A program made the position numbers and the translations under genes. Of a DNA stretch of 64,000 nucleotides, positions 1 through 8,666 are shown piece after piece (positions within the stretch are counted from its first letter, which is position 1; every line of letters begins with the position of its first letter). The stretch covers positions 248,001 through 312,000 of the forward strand of contig NZ_CP009553.3 in NCBI RefSeq assembly GCF_000767615.3, written 5' to 3'. Below the pieces are notes generated by a model. It saw only the letters and a program-made list of their open reading frames with translations. It searched no databases and was not told where the DNA came from. The stretch is from Pandoraea pnomenusa (lineage in GTDB: Bacteria; Pseudomonadota; Gammaproteobacteria; Burkholderiales; Burkholderiaceae).

Positions 1-2
1 GC

Positions 3-245
3 GATTTCGCTGTACGCCAGGGGTTGCTGTCGTCGTCGCAGGCGTCGAGTGGCTTCGACGCCTCGAGCGTGCGCTCCCTGAAGACCTCGTTGACGTCCAT
101 GGTGTCCGGTGCGAGCGAGTCGAGCACTGTCGAGCAGATCGAGCTCCGGCAGTTTCTGTCGAGCTACGAAAACGCGTTGACACTGAACAACGCCGTGATC
201 GCGAAACTGCGCGACATCATGGGCAAGATCGTCGCCAGTCTCTGA
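3..245 (+). CDS. SseB/EspA-like T3SS filament protein, 5' end outside window
   Basis: The frame is open to the left edge, so the true start lies outside the window; the first possible start inside is a TTG at 24. The last 40 residues (TVEQIELRQFLSSYENALTL...) closely match the C-terminus of the next gene (TIEQIEINKFLQEYNGVSTL...), so the two are tandem paralogues. The family is called from position: directly before a TPR chaperone, SctE and SctB, where Salmonella SPI-2 has sseB, whose product forms the translocon filament or tip. The substrate role is inferred. Confidence 0.6.
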   Translation, partial: DFAVRQGLLSSSQASSGFDASSVRSLKTSLTSMVSGASESSTVEQIELRQFLSSYENALTLNNAVIAKLRDIMGKIVASL

Positions 246-314
246 CACCGGGTGTCGGGGCGCGAACGCCATGCGCTACCCATTCCGATTTTTTCTCACG
301 CCAGGGATTTCCTC

Positions 315-941
315 ATGATCAATATCGACCCGACCCGTCAAGCTCATGGTGCTGCGGTATCGTTCGCATCTCCTGCCACCCCGTCGTTCTCCGCCGGCCG
401 AGCCATCGACATCCATTCCCTGCTGCTGGCGCATGCGGCCACGCTGATGCAGGCCAGCGGCAGCGACGCCAAGGAGAAGATCGACCTCATGCGCTCGCGC
501 CAGTCGCACGGCCGCCAGGCGCGGGACGTCGCGAACCAGATCGAAACGCTCATCAACCAGCTCGGCACCGATACATCGAAGACCACGAAGGTCGGCGACG
601 GCATTCGCGAATTCTTCGACACGCACGACCTGTTGATCACGGTGGACGACAGCGGCACGAAGAAGACGTTGCAGGCCTGGGAGTCGCGTGCGAAGAAGTT
701 TGGCGAAGCCGGCTACGCCGGTCCCGCAGGGGCCTCGGGCGACTACCGTGCCGATCATCTGCGCGCGTTGAAGGCCGCCGCCGAGAGCCGCAGCGAGGAG
801 GCGACCGACAGCCGCACGATCGAGCAGATCGAGATCAACAAGTTCCTGCAGGAATACAACGGCGTTTCCACGCTCGCCAACACGATCATCAGCTCGCGAG
901 GCCAGCAGCTCAACCAGATCAACGGATCGATGCGTTCATGA
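315..941 (+). CDS. SseB/EspA-like T3SS translocon filament protein (SctA-type)
   Basis: This is a 208-residue protein. An in-frame GTG at 252 exists, but ATG 315 follows a purine-rich stretch (AGGGA) and gives the usual family length. It has no signal peptide and no membrane segment. The middle is charged and the C-terminus is helical with repeated heptad-like hydrophobics, as in EspA/SseB proteins that polymerise through C-terminal coiled coils. It shares its C-terminal block with the partial gene upstream. Its stop overlaps the chaperone start (ATGA at 938-941), so the two are translationally coupled. The order sseB-sscA-sseC-sseD-sseE is that of SPI-2. Assignment to the filament/tip class is by context plus length, not by a search. 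Confidence 0.65.
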   Translation: MINIDPTRQAHGAAVSFASPATPSFSAGRAIDIHSLLLAHAATLMQASGSDAKEKIDLMRSRQSHGRQARDVANQIETLINQLGTDTSKTTKVGDGIREFFDTHDLLITVDDSGTKKTLQAWESRAKKFGEAGYAGPAGASGDYRADHLRALKAAAESRSEEATDSRTIEQIEINKFLQEYNGVSTLANTIISSRGQQLNQINGSMRS

Positions 942-1474
942 GCGCGAAGTCGGGAACGTTGGCCACACCTTTGCCGACCACGCCCGAGGTGTCGGCGCAT
1001 CTGTCCGCCGAGATCGAGGCGATCTTCGCCCGCTTCTTTTCGCGAGGCGGGGCACTGCGCATGCTCGCCGATATCGACGTGTCCGATCTGATGCGCGTGC
1101 GTGCGCATGCGCGTCATCGCTTCTCGCAAGGCCACATCGCCGCGGCCCAGCGCGTGTATTTCCTGCTCGCCACGCTCGACCAGTGGTCGTTCGACGACTG
1201 GTTCGGCCTCGGCCTCTGCTATCAGCGCCTGGGCCACCACGAGCAGGCGCTGCCGTGCTTCGCCAAGGCCGGCGTGATCCGTGCAGCCGATCCGCGCGCC
1301 CCGTATCTCGCCGGCGTCAGCTACGAGGGCGCGGGCAATGTCGATTTCGCCCTGAAGGCGTATCGCGCGACGCAACGTCTGTGTGGCGATCTTCCGCAGC
1401 ACCGGGCCCTGGCGCGCTCGGCGAGCGCCCGGTGCGATGCCCTGTCCAACGCCTCATCCAAAGGAAACCCATGA
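938..1474 (+). CDS. Class II T3SS chaperone, TPR type (SscA/SicA/LcrH-like)
   Basis: This is a 178-residue protein. TPR-like helices run from about residue 45 to 160 (YFLLATLDQWSFDDWFGLG, CYQRLGHHEQALPCFAKAG, PYLAGVSYEGAGNVDFALK). Class II chaperones of this type bind the hydrophobic translocators in the cytosol before secretion. The gene sits between the filament gene and the SctE translocator and overlaps both by 4 nt (ATGA at each end), a tight operon. The N-terminal 25 residues before the first helix are a little longer than in SicA/LcrH. The predicted partners are the products of the two translocator genes that follow. Confidence 0.8.
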   Translation: MSAKSGTLATPLPTTPEVSAHLSAEIEAIFARFFSRGGALRMLADIDVSDLMRVRAHARHRFSQGHIAAAQRVYFLLATLDQWSFDDWFGLGLCYQRLGHHEQALPCFAKAGVIRAADPRAPYLAGVSYEGAGNVDFALKAYRATQRLCGDLPQHRALARSASARCDALSNASSKGNP

Positions 1475-3003
1475 TCACGATAGGTGCCGCAGTCGCGAAC
1501 TCCCGCACGACATGGCTCGCCGACGCACCGGGTTGCGCTTCCCCTCCCGCGTTGCCTTCCGGCCTGACGGCCCCCTTGGCGCCGGGCTCGATGCCCGATG
1601 CCGGCGGGACCTCGCGCCGCCCGCACGGCCGCGGCGACTGGCTCGGGCCGGAAGATTTCCTGCCCGACGCGCCCGCGGGCGTCGACTGGCACGACGCCGA
1701 TGACGCATTCGCCCGCGTGCTGCAACGTCTGCATCTGATGAGCGGGGCGTTGGCGGCCAACGGCGTGCGACCCGATGGGCAGTTCGGCGTGACCGACCTG
1801 GAGAGCGTGGAGACGTTGGACCCGTCGACGCTCGTGATGGTCGCGTCGATGATCGCCATGCAAGCCCTGGGGGACACCGCTAAGTCAACGCAGACGGCGT
1901 TGGCGCTGCTGGCCGAACGTCAGGAGAAGCTGCGTCAGGAGGACATTCAGAAGTTTCGCGAGCAGATGGACGCCATGACCGCGGACGCCGACAAGGCGCG
2001 CAAGGGCGGCGTGTTCGGCGCGATCTTCGACTGGATCACGGCGGCGATCGATCTCGTCGTGGGCGTTGTCAAGGTCGTGACCGGCGTATTGACGATGAAT
2101 CCGCTGATGATCGCCGGCGGCATCGCCGACGTGGGAGCCGGCATCGCGGGCATTGGCTCGGCGGTCTGCAAGACGATGGCATTGATCGATCCGAAGCACG
2201 CGGAATACTACGAGCAGGAAGCCGCGAAATGGGGGCATGCGCAGATGGCGTTTCAGGCGCTGGGCATGGTTGTCGGATTCGGGACGTCTGTGCGCGGCTT
2301 TCTCGCCTCGCGATCCGTGACGAAAGCGGCCACGCGCGCGTTCAAGGGCGGGGCGGGCGAGGCACTGACGCAGGCCGTCAAGGCAGGCGACGATGCCGCC
2401 GTGAGCGCGATCCGCGCACGCGTGGTCTCCGAGGTGTCGTACCAGGTCGGCATGGAAGTCGGCAAGCGCGTTGGCCGGTCGCTCGCGCAATGTGGCACAC
2501 GTACCGCACGGCAACTCGCGCGGCGTGGGTTCAATCGCATGGCCGAGCAGTTCACGCAGCAGATGGTCGAACAGATGGTGTCGCGCGCCTTCGACAACGT
2601 CGTCAAATCGACGGCAAAGCAGGTGGCGAAGGGCGTCGCGGTGAGGGCGGCCGACGTGACCAGGGCGTTCGGCAGTCAGGCAGCGTCGCAGGGTCGCCGG
2701 GCCATCCTGCGCGGCATGTGGTCGCTCTCGGCGGTGCTGCGCGGCGCGATGGTGGCCGGACGCGACATTACCGCGGGCGCCATCGGCATCCAGCGCGCGA
2801 AGTTGCAGCGCGAGGCGCGTGACCTGCAGGTCGAGACGACCTGGCTCCAGTTCCTCATGGAGATGAACGGCGACGACAAGCGACGTCTTGCCCAACGCAT
2901 GCAGGCGTTGTCCGCGCAGCAGGGCGACGCGGCGCAGACGGCGAGCGAAGCCGTCGCGAGCACCGGCGCGCTGCGCATTCGCATAGCGGCGTCGATGGCC
3001 TGA
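1471..3003 (+). CDS. sctE: T3SS translocator, SctE/SseC/SipB class
   Basis: This is a 510-residue protein. ATG 1471 overlaps the chaperone stop and follows AAAGGA at about 1460; the frame is also open upstream to 1183, but that part lies over the chaperone gene. A coiled-coil-prone segment (about 135-175) precedes a long hydrophobic stretch at about 182-232 rich in Gly, Ala, Val and Ile, and a second hydrophobic patch lies at about 258-280. This is the usual pattern of the large pore-forming translocator, which inserts into the host membrane. The C-terminal half is Ala/Arg-rich and amphipathic. The N-terminus is Pro/Gly-rich and disordered, as expected for a secretion signal and chaperone-binding region. 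SseC is the closest analogue by gene order. Confidence 0.8.
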   Translation: MITIGAAVANSRTTWLADAPGCASPPALPSGLTAPLAPGSMPDAGGTSRRPHGRGDWLGPEDFLPDAPAGVDWHDADDAFARVLQRLHLMSGALAANGVRPDGQFGVTDLESVETLDPSTLVMVASMIAMQALGDTAKSTQTALALLAERQEKLRQEDIQKFREQMDAMTADADKARKGGVFGAIFDWITAAIDLVVGVVKVVTGVLTMNPLMIAGGIADVGAGIAGIGSAVCKTMALIDPKHAEYYEQEAAKWGHAQMAFQALGMVVGFGTSVRGFLASRSVTKAATRAFKGGAGEALTQAVKAGDDAAVSAIRARVVSEVSYQVGMEVGKRVGRSLAQCGTRTARQLARRGFNRMAEQFTQQMVEQMVSRAFDNVVKSTAKQVAKGVAVRAADVTRAFGSQAASQGRRAILRGMWSLSAVLRGAMVAGRDITAGAIGIQRAKLQREARDLQVETTWLQFLMEMNGDDKRRLAQRMQALSAQQGDAAQTASEAVASTGALRIRIAASMA

Positions 3004-3074
3004 GCGGCGCGACGTTCGCATTCCTTGATTCGTGACGCGCACCGCGCCGCGTCATGCCCTTGCGGGAGATGAAG

Positions 3075-3773
3075 ATGATCGATATGACGATACGAGAGGA
3101 CTGGTACCCCCGACGCGACCCACGCGACCCGCGCGATCCACGCGGCGCTTCCGACGCCAGGCCTGCGGCAGCGGGGGCGCCATCGGCGGCTGCGAAGCGC
3201 CCGGTGGCGCCAGGCGTGGTGACGCGGGGCAACGCGACGGACGGCCTGGTGACGCTGATGCGGCTCGTGAAACTGATGATGGAAATTCGCACGGGCGAGC
3301 GCAACACCGATCAGTCGTACCGCTCGCGCCACGACGTACTGACGTTCTCGCGCGGTGTGGCGGCGCGCGACGAAAAGTATCGCGCCAACCGGAAGCACTA
3401 CGACGCGGCCATGACATCGGCGGGCGGATCGCTGTTCTCGGGGGCATTGTCGTTGGGCGGTAGCATGGTGAGCGCGCGTTACGGCATGCGCGACAGGCTG
3501 GAAATCGGGCAGGCCTTCGGCAGCGTGGTGAGCGGCGCGGGGCAGTTCGGCAAGCCGGCGTTCGAATTCGCCGCGGCCGATCTGTCGAACCGCGGACGGG
3601 ACAACGACGTGGTGGGAGAGTTCGCCACCACGCTGACTGACGAGACGCGCCGTACCAACGACCGTCTGCGTCAGCGCATCGAGGCGGCAAGCGCCGAGTT
3701 GCGAGACGTCTCCCGGCAACTTTTCGGCATGGCCGGCCAGCATCTGGGCAAGCTGTACGAAGCCATCCGCTGA
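3075..3773 (+). CDS. sctB: T3SS translocator, SctB/SseD class
   Basis: Three in-frame ATGs lie close together (3054, 3069, 3075). I chose 3075 because GGGAG at 3064-3068 is 6 nt upstream, giving 232 residues. The N-terminus carries a DPR-DPR-DPR run made by a 9-bp DNA repeat, then an Ala/Pro-rich linker. A Gly/Ser/Ala-rich weakly hydrophobic stretch (GGSLFSGALSLGGSMVSARY) at about residue 115-135 would be the membrane-inserting part, and the C-terminus is helical. The position right after sctE matches sseD, the small translocator. It probably shares the TPR chaperone. Confidence 0.7.
   Translation: MIDMTIREDWYPRRDPRDPRDPRGASDARPAAAGAPSAAAKRPVAPGVVTRGNATDGLVTLMRLVKLMMEIRTGERNTDQSYRSRHDVLTFSRGVAARDEKYRANRKHYDAAMTSAGGSLFSGALSLGGSMVSARYGMRDRLEIGQAFGSVVSGAGQFGKPAFEFAAADLSNRGRDNDVVGEFATTLTDETRRTNDRLRQRIEAASAELRDVSRQLFGMAGQHLGKLYEAIR
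3114..3143 (+). repeat. 9-bp tandem repeat, three units, in sctB N-terminus
   Basis: Units CGCGACCCA, CGCGACCCG and CGCGATCCA lie in frame and encode a DPR-type repeat. Confidence 0.7.
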
Positions 3774-3886
3774 TCCGGCATTCGCCGCGAGCCTTCGATC
3801 CCGGCGTGGCTGTCGTCGGCCACGCCGGTTCCGACCCGATCGTGACCCAGGCGCGGTTCCCACGCCGCCTCACTCTTCCTACCACC

Positions 3887-4300
3887 ATGTCAGTCTGCGA
3901 GCGCGCCGTTGCGGCATTCTTCAGAACCCACCGTTTCACGGCGCGCACGGAGGTCTGCGAGCGCACGCGTATCGTGCTCGGTCACCGTGTCGAAAACGGC
4001 GAACTGTCGCTTTGTCACCGTCTCGACAAGGTGGCGGCAGGCTTCGTGCTGACGATCACCGACTTCCGGCTCGACGAACGGGCGGCGTCCGGCGAGCACG
4101 CCGTACGCCGCTTCTGTCAATTGATTCGCACGCTGCTGCGCACAGTGCCGCACGTCTGCTACGTGCGCGGCATGATCTTCCCCGGCGTGAGCGACGCACG
4201 CCTGCGCACGATACGGCTGCGCCTCGGGGCGGTCCTCGAGCGCGAAGGCGCAGTCTGGCGCGAGGAAGACGGCGACCGCTGGCTCGTGTTCTGCCGCTGA
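3887..4300 (+). CDS. SseE-like T3SS operon protein
   Basis: This is a 137-residue protein starting at ATG 3887; a GTG at 3806 is in frame but has no better ribosome site. The length equals that of Salmonella SseE, as I remember it, and the gene follows the SctB gene exactly as sseE follows sseD. The protein is a small soluble alpha/beta protein without signal peptide or membrane segment (ITDFRLDE, VCYVRGMIFPG, EREGAVWREEDGDRWLVF), a chaperone-like build. I cannot confirm homology by eye, so the name rests on synteny and length. It is the last T3SS gene in this operon in the window; the next gene is convergent. Confidence 0.5.
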   Translation: MSVCERAVAAFFRTHRFTARTEVCERTRIVLGHRVENGELSLCHRLDKVAAGFVLTITDFRLDERAASGEHAVRRFCQLIRTLLRTVPHVCYVRGMIFPGVSDARLRTIRLRLGAVLEREGAVWREEDGDRWLVFCR

Positions 4301-4383
4301 CGCCGTCCGTTGCGCTTCCCGGTGCGCTACCCGCTACGCATCCCGGCAAACGCTCACAGCCGCACCGCTTCGCTGGCCCGCGA

Positions 4384-5520
4384 TCACGCGGCAATGGCAT
4401 TCGCCGTCGCGACCTGAGCGGCTGAAGGCACCGCGCTGGTGCGCTCCATGCCCGATGCGGCGCTTTCGGGCCGTTGTTGCACCACGCCATACCATCCCAG
4501 TCCCTCATACGTTTCGTAGCCTGGCGTCAGCGCGTAGCCGATCATTCCGTCACCGTCCGCATGGTAGAACCCGCTCGACGCCGCGTTCGCTCCGGTCGCG
4601 CCGCGCTGGCGCCGCAGCGCGAAGCGCTCCAGCAATACGCCTTCGCCGTCGGACGATGCCAGCACCCGATGCTCGGCGTCGAGCAACAGGCAGCGCGTGA
4701 CGGCCCGCTCATGGGGCAGGAGCGGCACGCCTTGCACCACGGCCCTGGCCTGCGGCGCCCAGTCGAAGAAGATACCCAGCGCGCCGATGGGGCGGCCATG
4801 TGTTTCGCCATCCTCACGAATTGCCGTCGCGTAGGTCGCGACTTCGGCGTTGTGAAGCAGCTTGGCGCGCCGCACATCGAACGCGGCGTAATCGGCGCCG
4901 CTGGGCGTGCGCATCGCGGCGAGGAACCATGGGTGACGCGAGGCGTCGGCGCCGATGACGCCGGGGTAGCGGTCGGGACGCCCGTTCGCGACGATGCGCC
5001 CCGACGCGTCGGCCACCCACAGGTCGAGGTAGACGGTGTAGCTGTCGAGAATCACGCCGAGCCGCTGGCAGGCGTGGCGCACGGCCTGCGGCGACGGCGC
5101 GCCGAGCACGTCGACGAGGGCGGCGTCGGTGGCCCACCAGCGCACGTCGCACGAGCGCTCGTACAGGTTGCGATCGATGATCTCGATCATGTGATGGGCG
5201 AGATCCGTCAGGCGCTGCCCGCGATGCTGCTCGAGCTGCCCGATCATGCTGTCGCCCAGCGCCGAGAGTTCGGCAAGCGACCCGGCCAGTTCCGACGTCA
5301 GCGTCTGCGCGATGTCCGTGATGCGTTCCGAGACATGCTTGACTTCGTTCGCCACCACGGCAAAGCCGCGGCCGGCATCGCCCGCGCGAGCGGCTTCGAT
5401 GAGCGCATTGAGCGCCAGGTACTTCGTTTCGCGTGTGATGTGCTCGATGGTCGCGATCTTGTCGTCGGCGACATGCTTGACGGAATGTGCCAGCTCGACA
5501 ATTCTCTCGGGTGCTGCCAT
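4384..5520 (-). CDS. Soluble methyl-accepting chemotaxis-type protein with inverted domain order (signalling tip, then Cache-like sensor)
   Basis: This is a 378-residue protein; ATG at 5520 is preceded by GGGAGAT. Residues about 25-72 hold the conserved chemoreceptor hairpin tip (KYLALNALIEAARAGDAGRG, then FAVVANEVKHV), which contacts CheA and CheW. The rest (about 110-350) looks like a PDC/Cache ligand-binding domain (YLDLWVADASGRIVANGRPD; HPWFLAAMRTPSGADYAAFD). No transmembrane helix is visible, so it should be cytoplasmic. In ordinary receptors the sensor precedes the signalling part; here the order is reversed and the signalling part is very short, with no methylation helices visible. It may control chemotaxis, or a non-chemotactic output. 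Ligand unknown. Confidence 0.75.
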   Translation of the reverse strand: MAAPERIVELAHSVKHVADDKIATIEHITRETKYLALNALIEAARAGDAGRGFAVVANEVKHVSERITDIAQTLTSELAGSLAELSALGDSMIGQLEQHRGQRLTDLAHHMIEIIDRNLYERSCDVRWWATDAALVDVLGAPSPQAVRHACQRLGVILDSYTVYLDLWVADASGRIVANGRPDRYPGVIGADASRHPWFLAAMRTPSGADYAAFDVRRAKLLHNAEVATYATAIREDGETHGRPIGALGIFFDWAPQARAVVQGVPLLPHERAVTRCLLLDAEHRVLASSDGEGVLLERFALRRQRGATGANAASSGFYHADGDGMIGYALTPGYETYEGLGWYGVVQQRPESAASGMERTSAVPSAAQVATANAIAA

Positions 5521-5762
5521 GGTCGATCTCCCAAACGTGCGCTGCGTTGGCGCCGGCTGAGTGCCTGGCGAATCGAGGAAGGTCGCCAGGGCGAATCGGG
5601 CCGGCCGGAGCCGGTTCCGTGGCGAACCGGCATGAGACGAACGCGGGCACTACCGCATCGACGTCTTCGGGACAGCGTCGTGAGGGGGGAAAGATGCGGT
5701 GGCCGCAGTCTTGCGACATGCAAGCTGCGTGCCACCTTGTGCGCCGGACGATCGGAAGCGGC

Positions 5763-7238
5763 TCAGGGAAGCATGCCGAGCACGCGCCACCAGAGGTAGT
5801 CCAGGGGGAACAGCACCACGAGCGTGATGAGCGTCATGACGACGGTCAGCCGTGTGCCGTCGCGCATGCCGACACCGCCCAGATGCATCGCGATCATCAT
5901 CGGCGGACTCTGATACGGCAACAGCACCGTCGAGAACACCGGCACTTGCAACATCAACACGGTATACAGCGGCAATCCACTGGCGGTGGACAGCTGTCCC
6001 GCGAGCGGGGTGAGCACGGCGGGCAGGCCGGGCAGCGTGGCGACCAGACCGATCGCCGCGCCGATCGCGATCAGCCAGGCGGCATTGATGGCTGGCGTGC
6101 CAGGCGTCATGCCCACGGCGTCGAGACACAGGCGCGCGACCTTCTCGCCCAGTCCGGTGTCCGCGACGACCGCGCCGACACCGAGAAAGCCCGCCACATA
6201 GATGAGCGGCGTGATGTGCATCTGCTCGGTGAAGGTCTTCGGCGTGACGATATGAATCGCGGGCAGCAGGCAGATGATCGCGGCGGCGACCGATATCCAC
6301 GCCGGGGAGATGCCGTGCCACGCGTCGGTCGCGAAGCCCGCCAGCGCGAGCGCGAGAAGCATCGACAGGCGTCGGGCGTCCGTTGTGAGCGGTGCGGGCG
6401 CGGCGGACGACGTGTTGGTGAGTGGCCCGTCGTCCGGAAACAGCCGGCAAATGACCCACACGAGAATGACGGCCTTGAGTGCGCCCAGCACCGGGAAGTG
6501 CAGCAACAGATAGGGCGCGTAATGCAGCTTCACGCCGTAGAACGAATCCGCCGCGCCCATCAGCACGCTGTTCGGAATGTTTGCCGGCAGGATGGTCGTC
6601 GGCGGCATATAGCTCGCGGCGGCCACCATCATCACGAGACCGGTGCGCCCGCGACGCCCCTCCGTCAGCCCGACCCGGTCCGCGAGCGCCAGCACGATGG
6701 GGATGAGCAGCAGAATACGTCCGGTCGTGGAAGGCATCACGAACGCCAGGCCGACACACGCCACCATCACCGAGGCGACGTAACGCGCGTAAGTCGGCCG
6801 CCTGAGCGAGAACAGCGTGGCGGCGATCCGCGACCCCAGACCGGTGGTGCGCACGGCGAGCCCCGTGACCGCACCGCCGAAGACCAACCACCACGCCGCC
6901 GAGTGAAACCCCGCGAAGATGACTTCCGGCTTGGCGACATGCAGCAGCACGGCGAGCAGGAAAAACGTCAGCGTGGTGATCGGTTCCGGGAACAGTCCGA
7001 AAGCCCATGCGCCGATCGTGAAAAGTACCAGTACCGCGGCTTGCGACGCCGTTGGGGACAGGCCCAGCGTCGTGCTGCCGTGGCTTGCCGCCCACAGCGC
7101 GAGCGCGAGCAGGGCGTAGACGGCGTAACCGGCGAGCGCGCGCAGGCGGGCGCGCAGGCGCTCGCGGCGCAGCGTTTGCGCCGCGTGGGACGCCTGCGGC
7201 AGCGAATCGGGCGAGGCCGGTGGGGTGGAGTCGGTCAT
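5763..7238 (-). CDS. DASS/SLC13 family anion transporter
   Basis: This is a 491-residue, strongly hydrophobic protein with about 12 membrane segments after a polar N-terminus of some 35 residues. Family features include FTIGAWAFGLFPEPITTLTFF, the paired hairpin regions PSTTGRILLLIP and PTTILPANIPNSVLMG, and the C-terminal half GLPAVLTPLAGQLSTASGLP. Members import di- or tricarboxylates or sulfate with sodium or in exchange. The substrate cannot be read from the sequence. The gene is divergent from an AraC regulator at 7504, the likely local controller. Confidence 0.8.
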   Translation of the reverse strand: MTDSTPPASPDSLPQASHAAQTLRRERLRARLRALAGYAVYALLALALWAASHGSTTLGLSPTASQAAVLVLFTIGAWAFGLFPEPITTLTFFLLAVLLHVAKPEVIFAGFHSAAWWLVFGGAVTGLAVRTTGLGSRIAATLFSLRRPTYARYVASVMVACVGLAFVMPSTTGRILLLIPIVLALADRVGLTEGRRGRTGLVMMVAAASYMPPTTILPANIPNSVLMGAADSFYGVKLHYAPYLLLHFPVLGALKAVILVWVICRLFPDDGPLTNTSSAAPAPLTTDARRLSMLLALALAGFATDAWHGISPAWISVAAAIICLLPAIHIVTPKTFTEQMHITPLIYVAGFLGVGAVVADTGLGEKVARLCLDAVGMTPGTPAINAAWLIAIGAAIGLVATLPGLPAVLTPLAGQLSTASGLPLYTVLMLQVPVFSTVLLPYQSPPMMIAMHLGGVGMRDGTRLTVVMTLITLVVLFPLDYLWWRVLGMLP

Positions 7239-7503
7239 GGCGCTTGTCGTTGTGATGATGGGCCAATGGCGCGCCGTGAGGGCGTCGGGCGCGCGCTGCG
7301 AGTGTCAAGTGTCGGCACTGCCGACGCACTGCCGATGATACGGGCTTTGCGCGCAACGTCGTTCCGTGGCGTGGTGCGTCGTCGGAATGCGGCCGGACTA
7401 CAATAAGTGCCGGCCGGGAATGTCACTCGATGATTCGGGTGGCAGCCGACGTCCCACTCTAGCCGTTGACCGATTCTGCATCAGGACAAATACCATCGCG
7501 AAC

Positions 7504-8316
7504 ATGCCACGCACCGCGACGGCGCCTGTCGCGCGCCCCAACTTCGTGCCCATGCCCCGTACGGCGCCGAGCGCCGTGACGCCCGTCGTCGCACACCTGC
7601 GCACGCCGCCGCCCGACGCGCTCATCGAGCCGCATCGCCACGAATGGGGGCAATTGATCTGTCCTCAGCGCGGCGGCCTGCGCATCACGGCCGGCGAGAC
7701 CAGCCTGATCGTGCCCGTCTTTCGCGCGGCATGGGTGCCGGCCGGCATGTCGCACGAAGTCGCCGTGCTGGGCGAGGCGCAGTTTTACGCGGTGTACATG
7801 ATGTCGGAAGTCTCGCCGTTGCCTGCCGAGCGGTGTCTCGTGCTCGACGTCTCCCCTTTGCTGCGCGATCTGGCGGCAGCCATGGCCGGGGGGATGGCGT
7901 CGGACGACCCTCGGCACGGACTCGTCACATCGCTGTTGCTCGAAGAATTGCGGGTGGCGCCCACGGCGTCGCTCGACCTGCGCATGCCGGACGACCGGCG
8001 CCTTCGACCGTTGTGCCAGGGGCTGATGGAGCGCCCGGAGGATGATCGTTCGCTCGCCCAATGGGCCGAAGACGTCGGGGCGTCGGAGCGTACCCTCGCG
8101 CGCCTTTTCAGCACGGAACTGGGCACGAGTTTCGGTGTATGGCGCCAGCGGGTGCGCATCGCGCGCGCGGTCGACTGGATGTCGCGCGGTGTGCCCGTGG
8201 CGACGGTCGCATCGCGTCTGGGCTATGCGAACCCCGCGGCGTTCTCCGCGATGTTCCGCCGGGCGTTGGGGGTCTCGCCGCGCGACTTTACGCGGGTGGA
8301 GCGCGCGAAGCTATGA
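7504..8316 (+). CDS. AraC family transcriptional regulator
   Basis: This is a 270-residue protein from ATG 7504; the frame is open upstream to 7366 but this start fits the family. The N-terminal cupin-like sensor domain contains HRHEWGQLICPQRGGLRI, and the C-terminal half carries two helix-turn-helix motifs (SLAQWAEDVGASERTLARLF and PVATVASRLGYANPAAFSAM) with the usual FRRALGVSPRDF ending. It is divergent from the DASS transporter, with 265 bp between them, so it may regulate that gene. Its stop overlaps the next start (ATGA). Confidence 0.85.
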   Translation: MPRTATAPVARPNFVPMPRTAPSAVTPVVAHLRTPPPDALIEPHRHEWGQLICPQRGGLRITAGETSLIVPVFRAAWVPAGMSHEVAVLGEAQFYAVYMMSEVSPLPAERCLVLDVSPLLRDLAAAMAGGMASDDPRHGLVTSLLLEELRVAPTASLDLRMPDDRRLRPLCQGLMERPEDDRSLAQWAEDVGASERTLARLFSTELGTSFGVWRQRVRIARAVDWMSRGVPVATVASRLGYANPAAFSAMFRRALGVSPRDFTRVERAKL

Positions 8317-8666
8317 GCGAGGCCACACCCGGGGCGCCGAAGCCCTGGTTTCTCTACCTGCTGGAATGCGCCGGCGGACGCATCTACACCGGCATTACCG
8401 TCGACGTCGATGCGCGCTATGCGGCGCATGTGTCCGGCAAGGGCGCGCGCTTTACCCGCGCGTATCCGCCCTCGCGCATTCTCATGTCGTTGACGTTCGC
8501 CGATCGGTCGGCGGCCTCGCGCGCGGAGCACCGCGTGAAACAATTGAGCGCGTCGCAAAAGCGCGGGCTGATCGCCGGCACTTACACGTGCGACTTCGGT
8601 GGGGAAGTCGATTCCCCGGCCAACGCGCCTGCCGACCTTACGGCACCAGGCGCGCCCGCCGAATGA
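8313..8666 (+). CDS. GIY-YIG nuclease superfamily protein (UPF0213/YhbQ-like)
   Basis: This is a 117-residue protein. The GIY-YIG core is at the N-terminus: FLYLLECAGGRIYTGITVDV followed by RYAAHVSGKGARFTRAYPP, then a Glu in RAEHRVKQL as metal ligand. UPF0213 proteins are small stand-alone domains; a nuclease role for this one is not shown. The start overlaps the AraC stop by 4 nt. The 3' end overlaps the convergent serine hydrolase gene by 29 bp. The C-terminal 20 residues are Ala/Pro-rich. Confidence 0.85.
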   Translation: MSEATPGAPKPWFLYLLECAGGRIYTGITVDVDARYAAHVSGKGARFTRAYPPSRILMSLTFADRSAASRAEHRVKQLSASQKRGLIAGTYTCDFGGEVDSPANAPADLTAPGAPAE

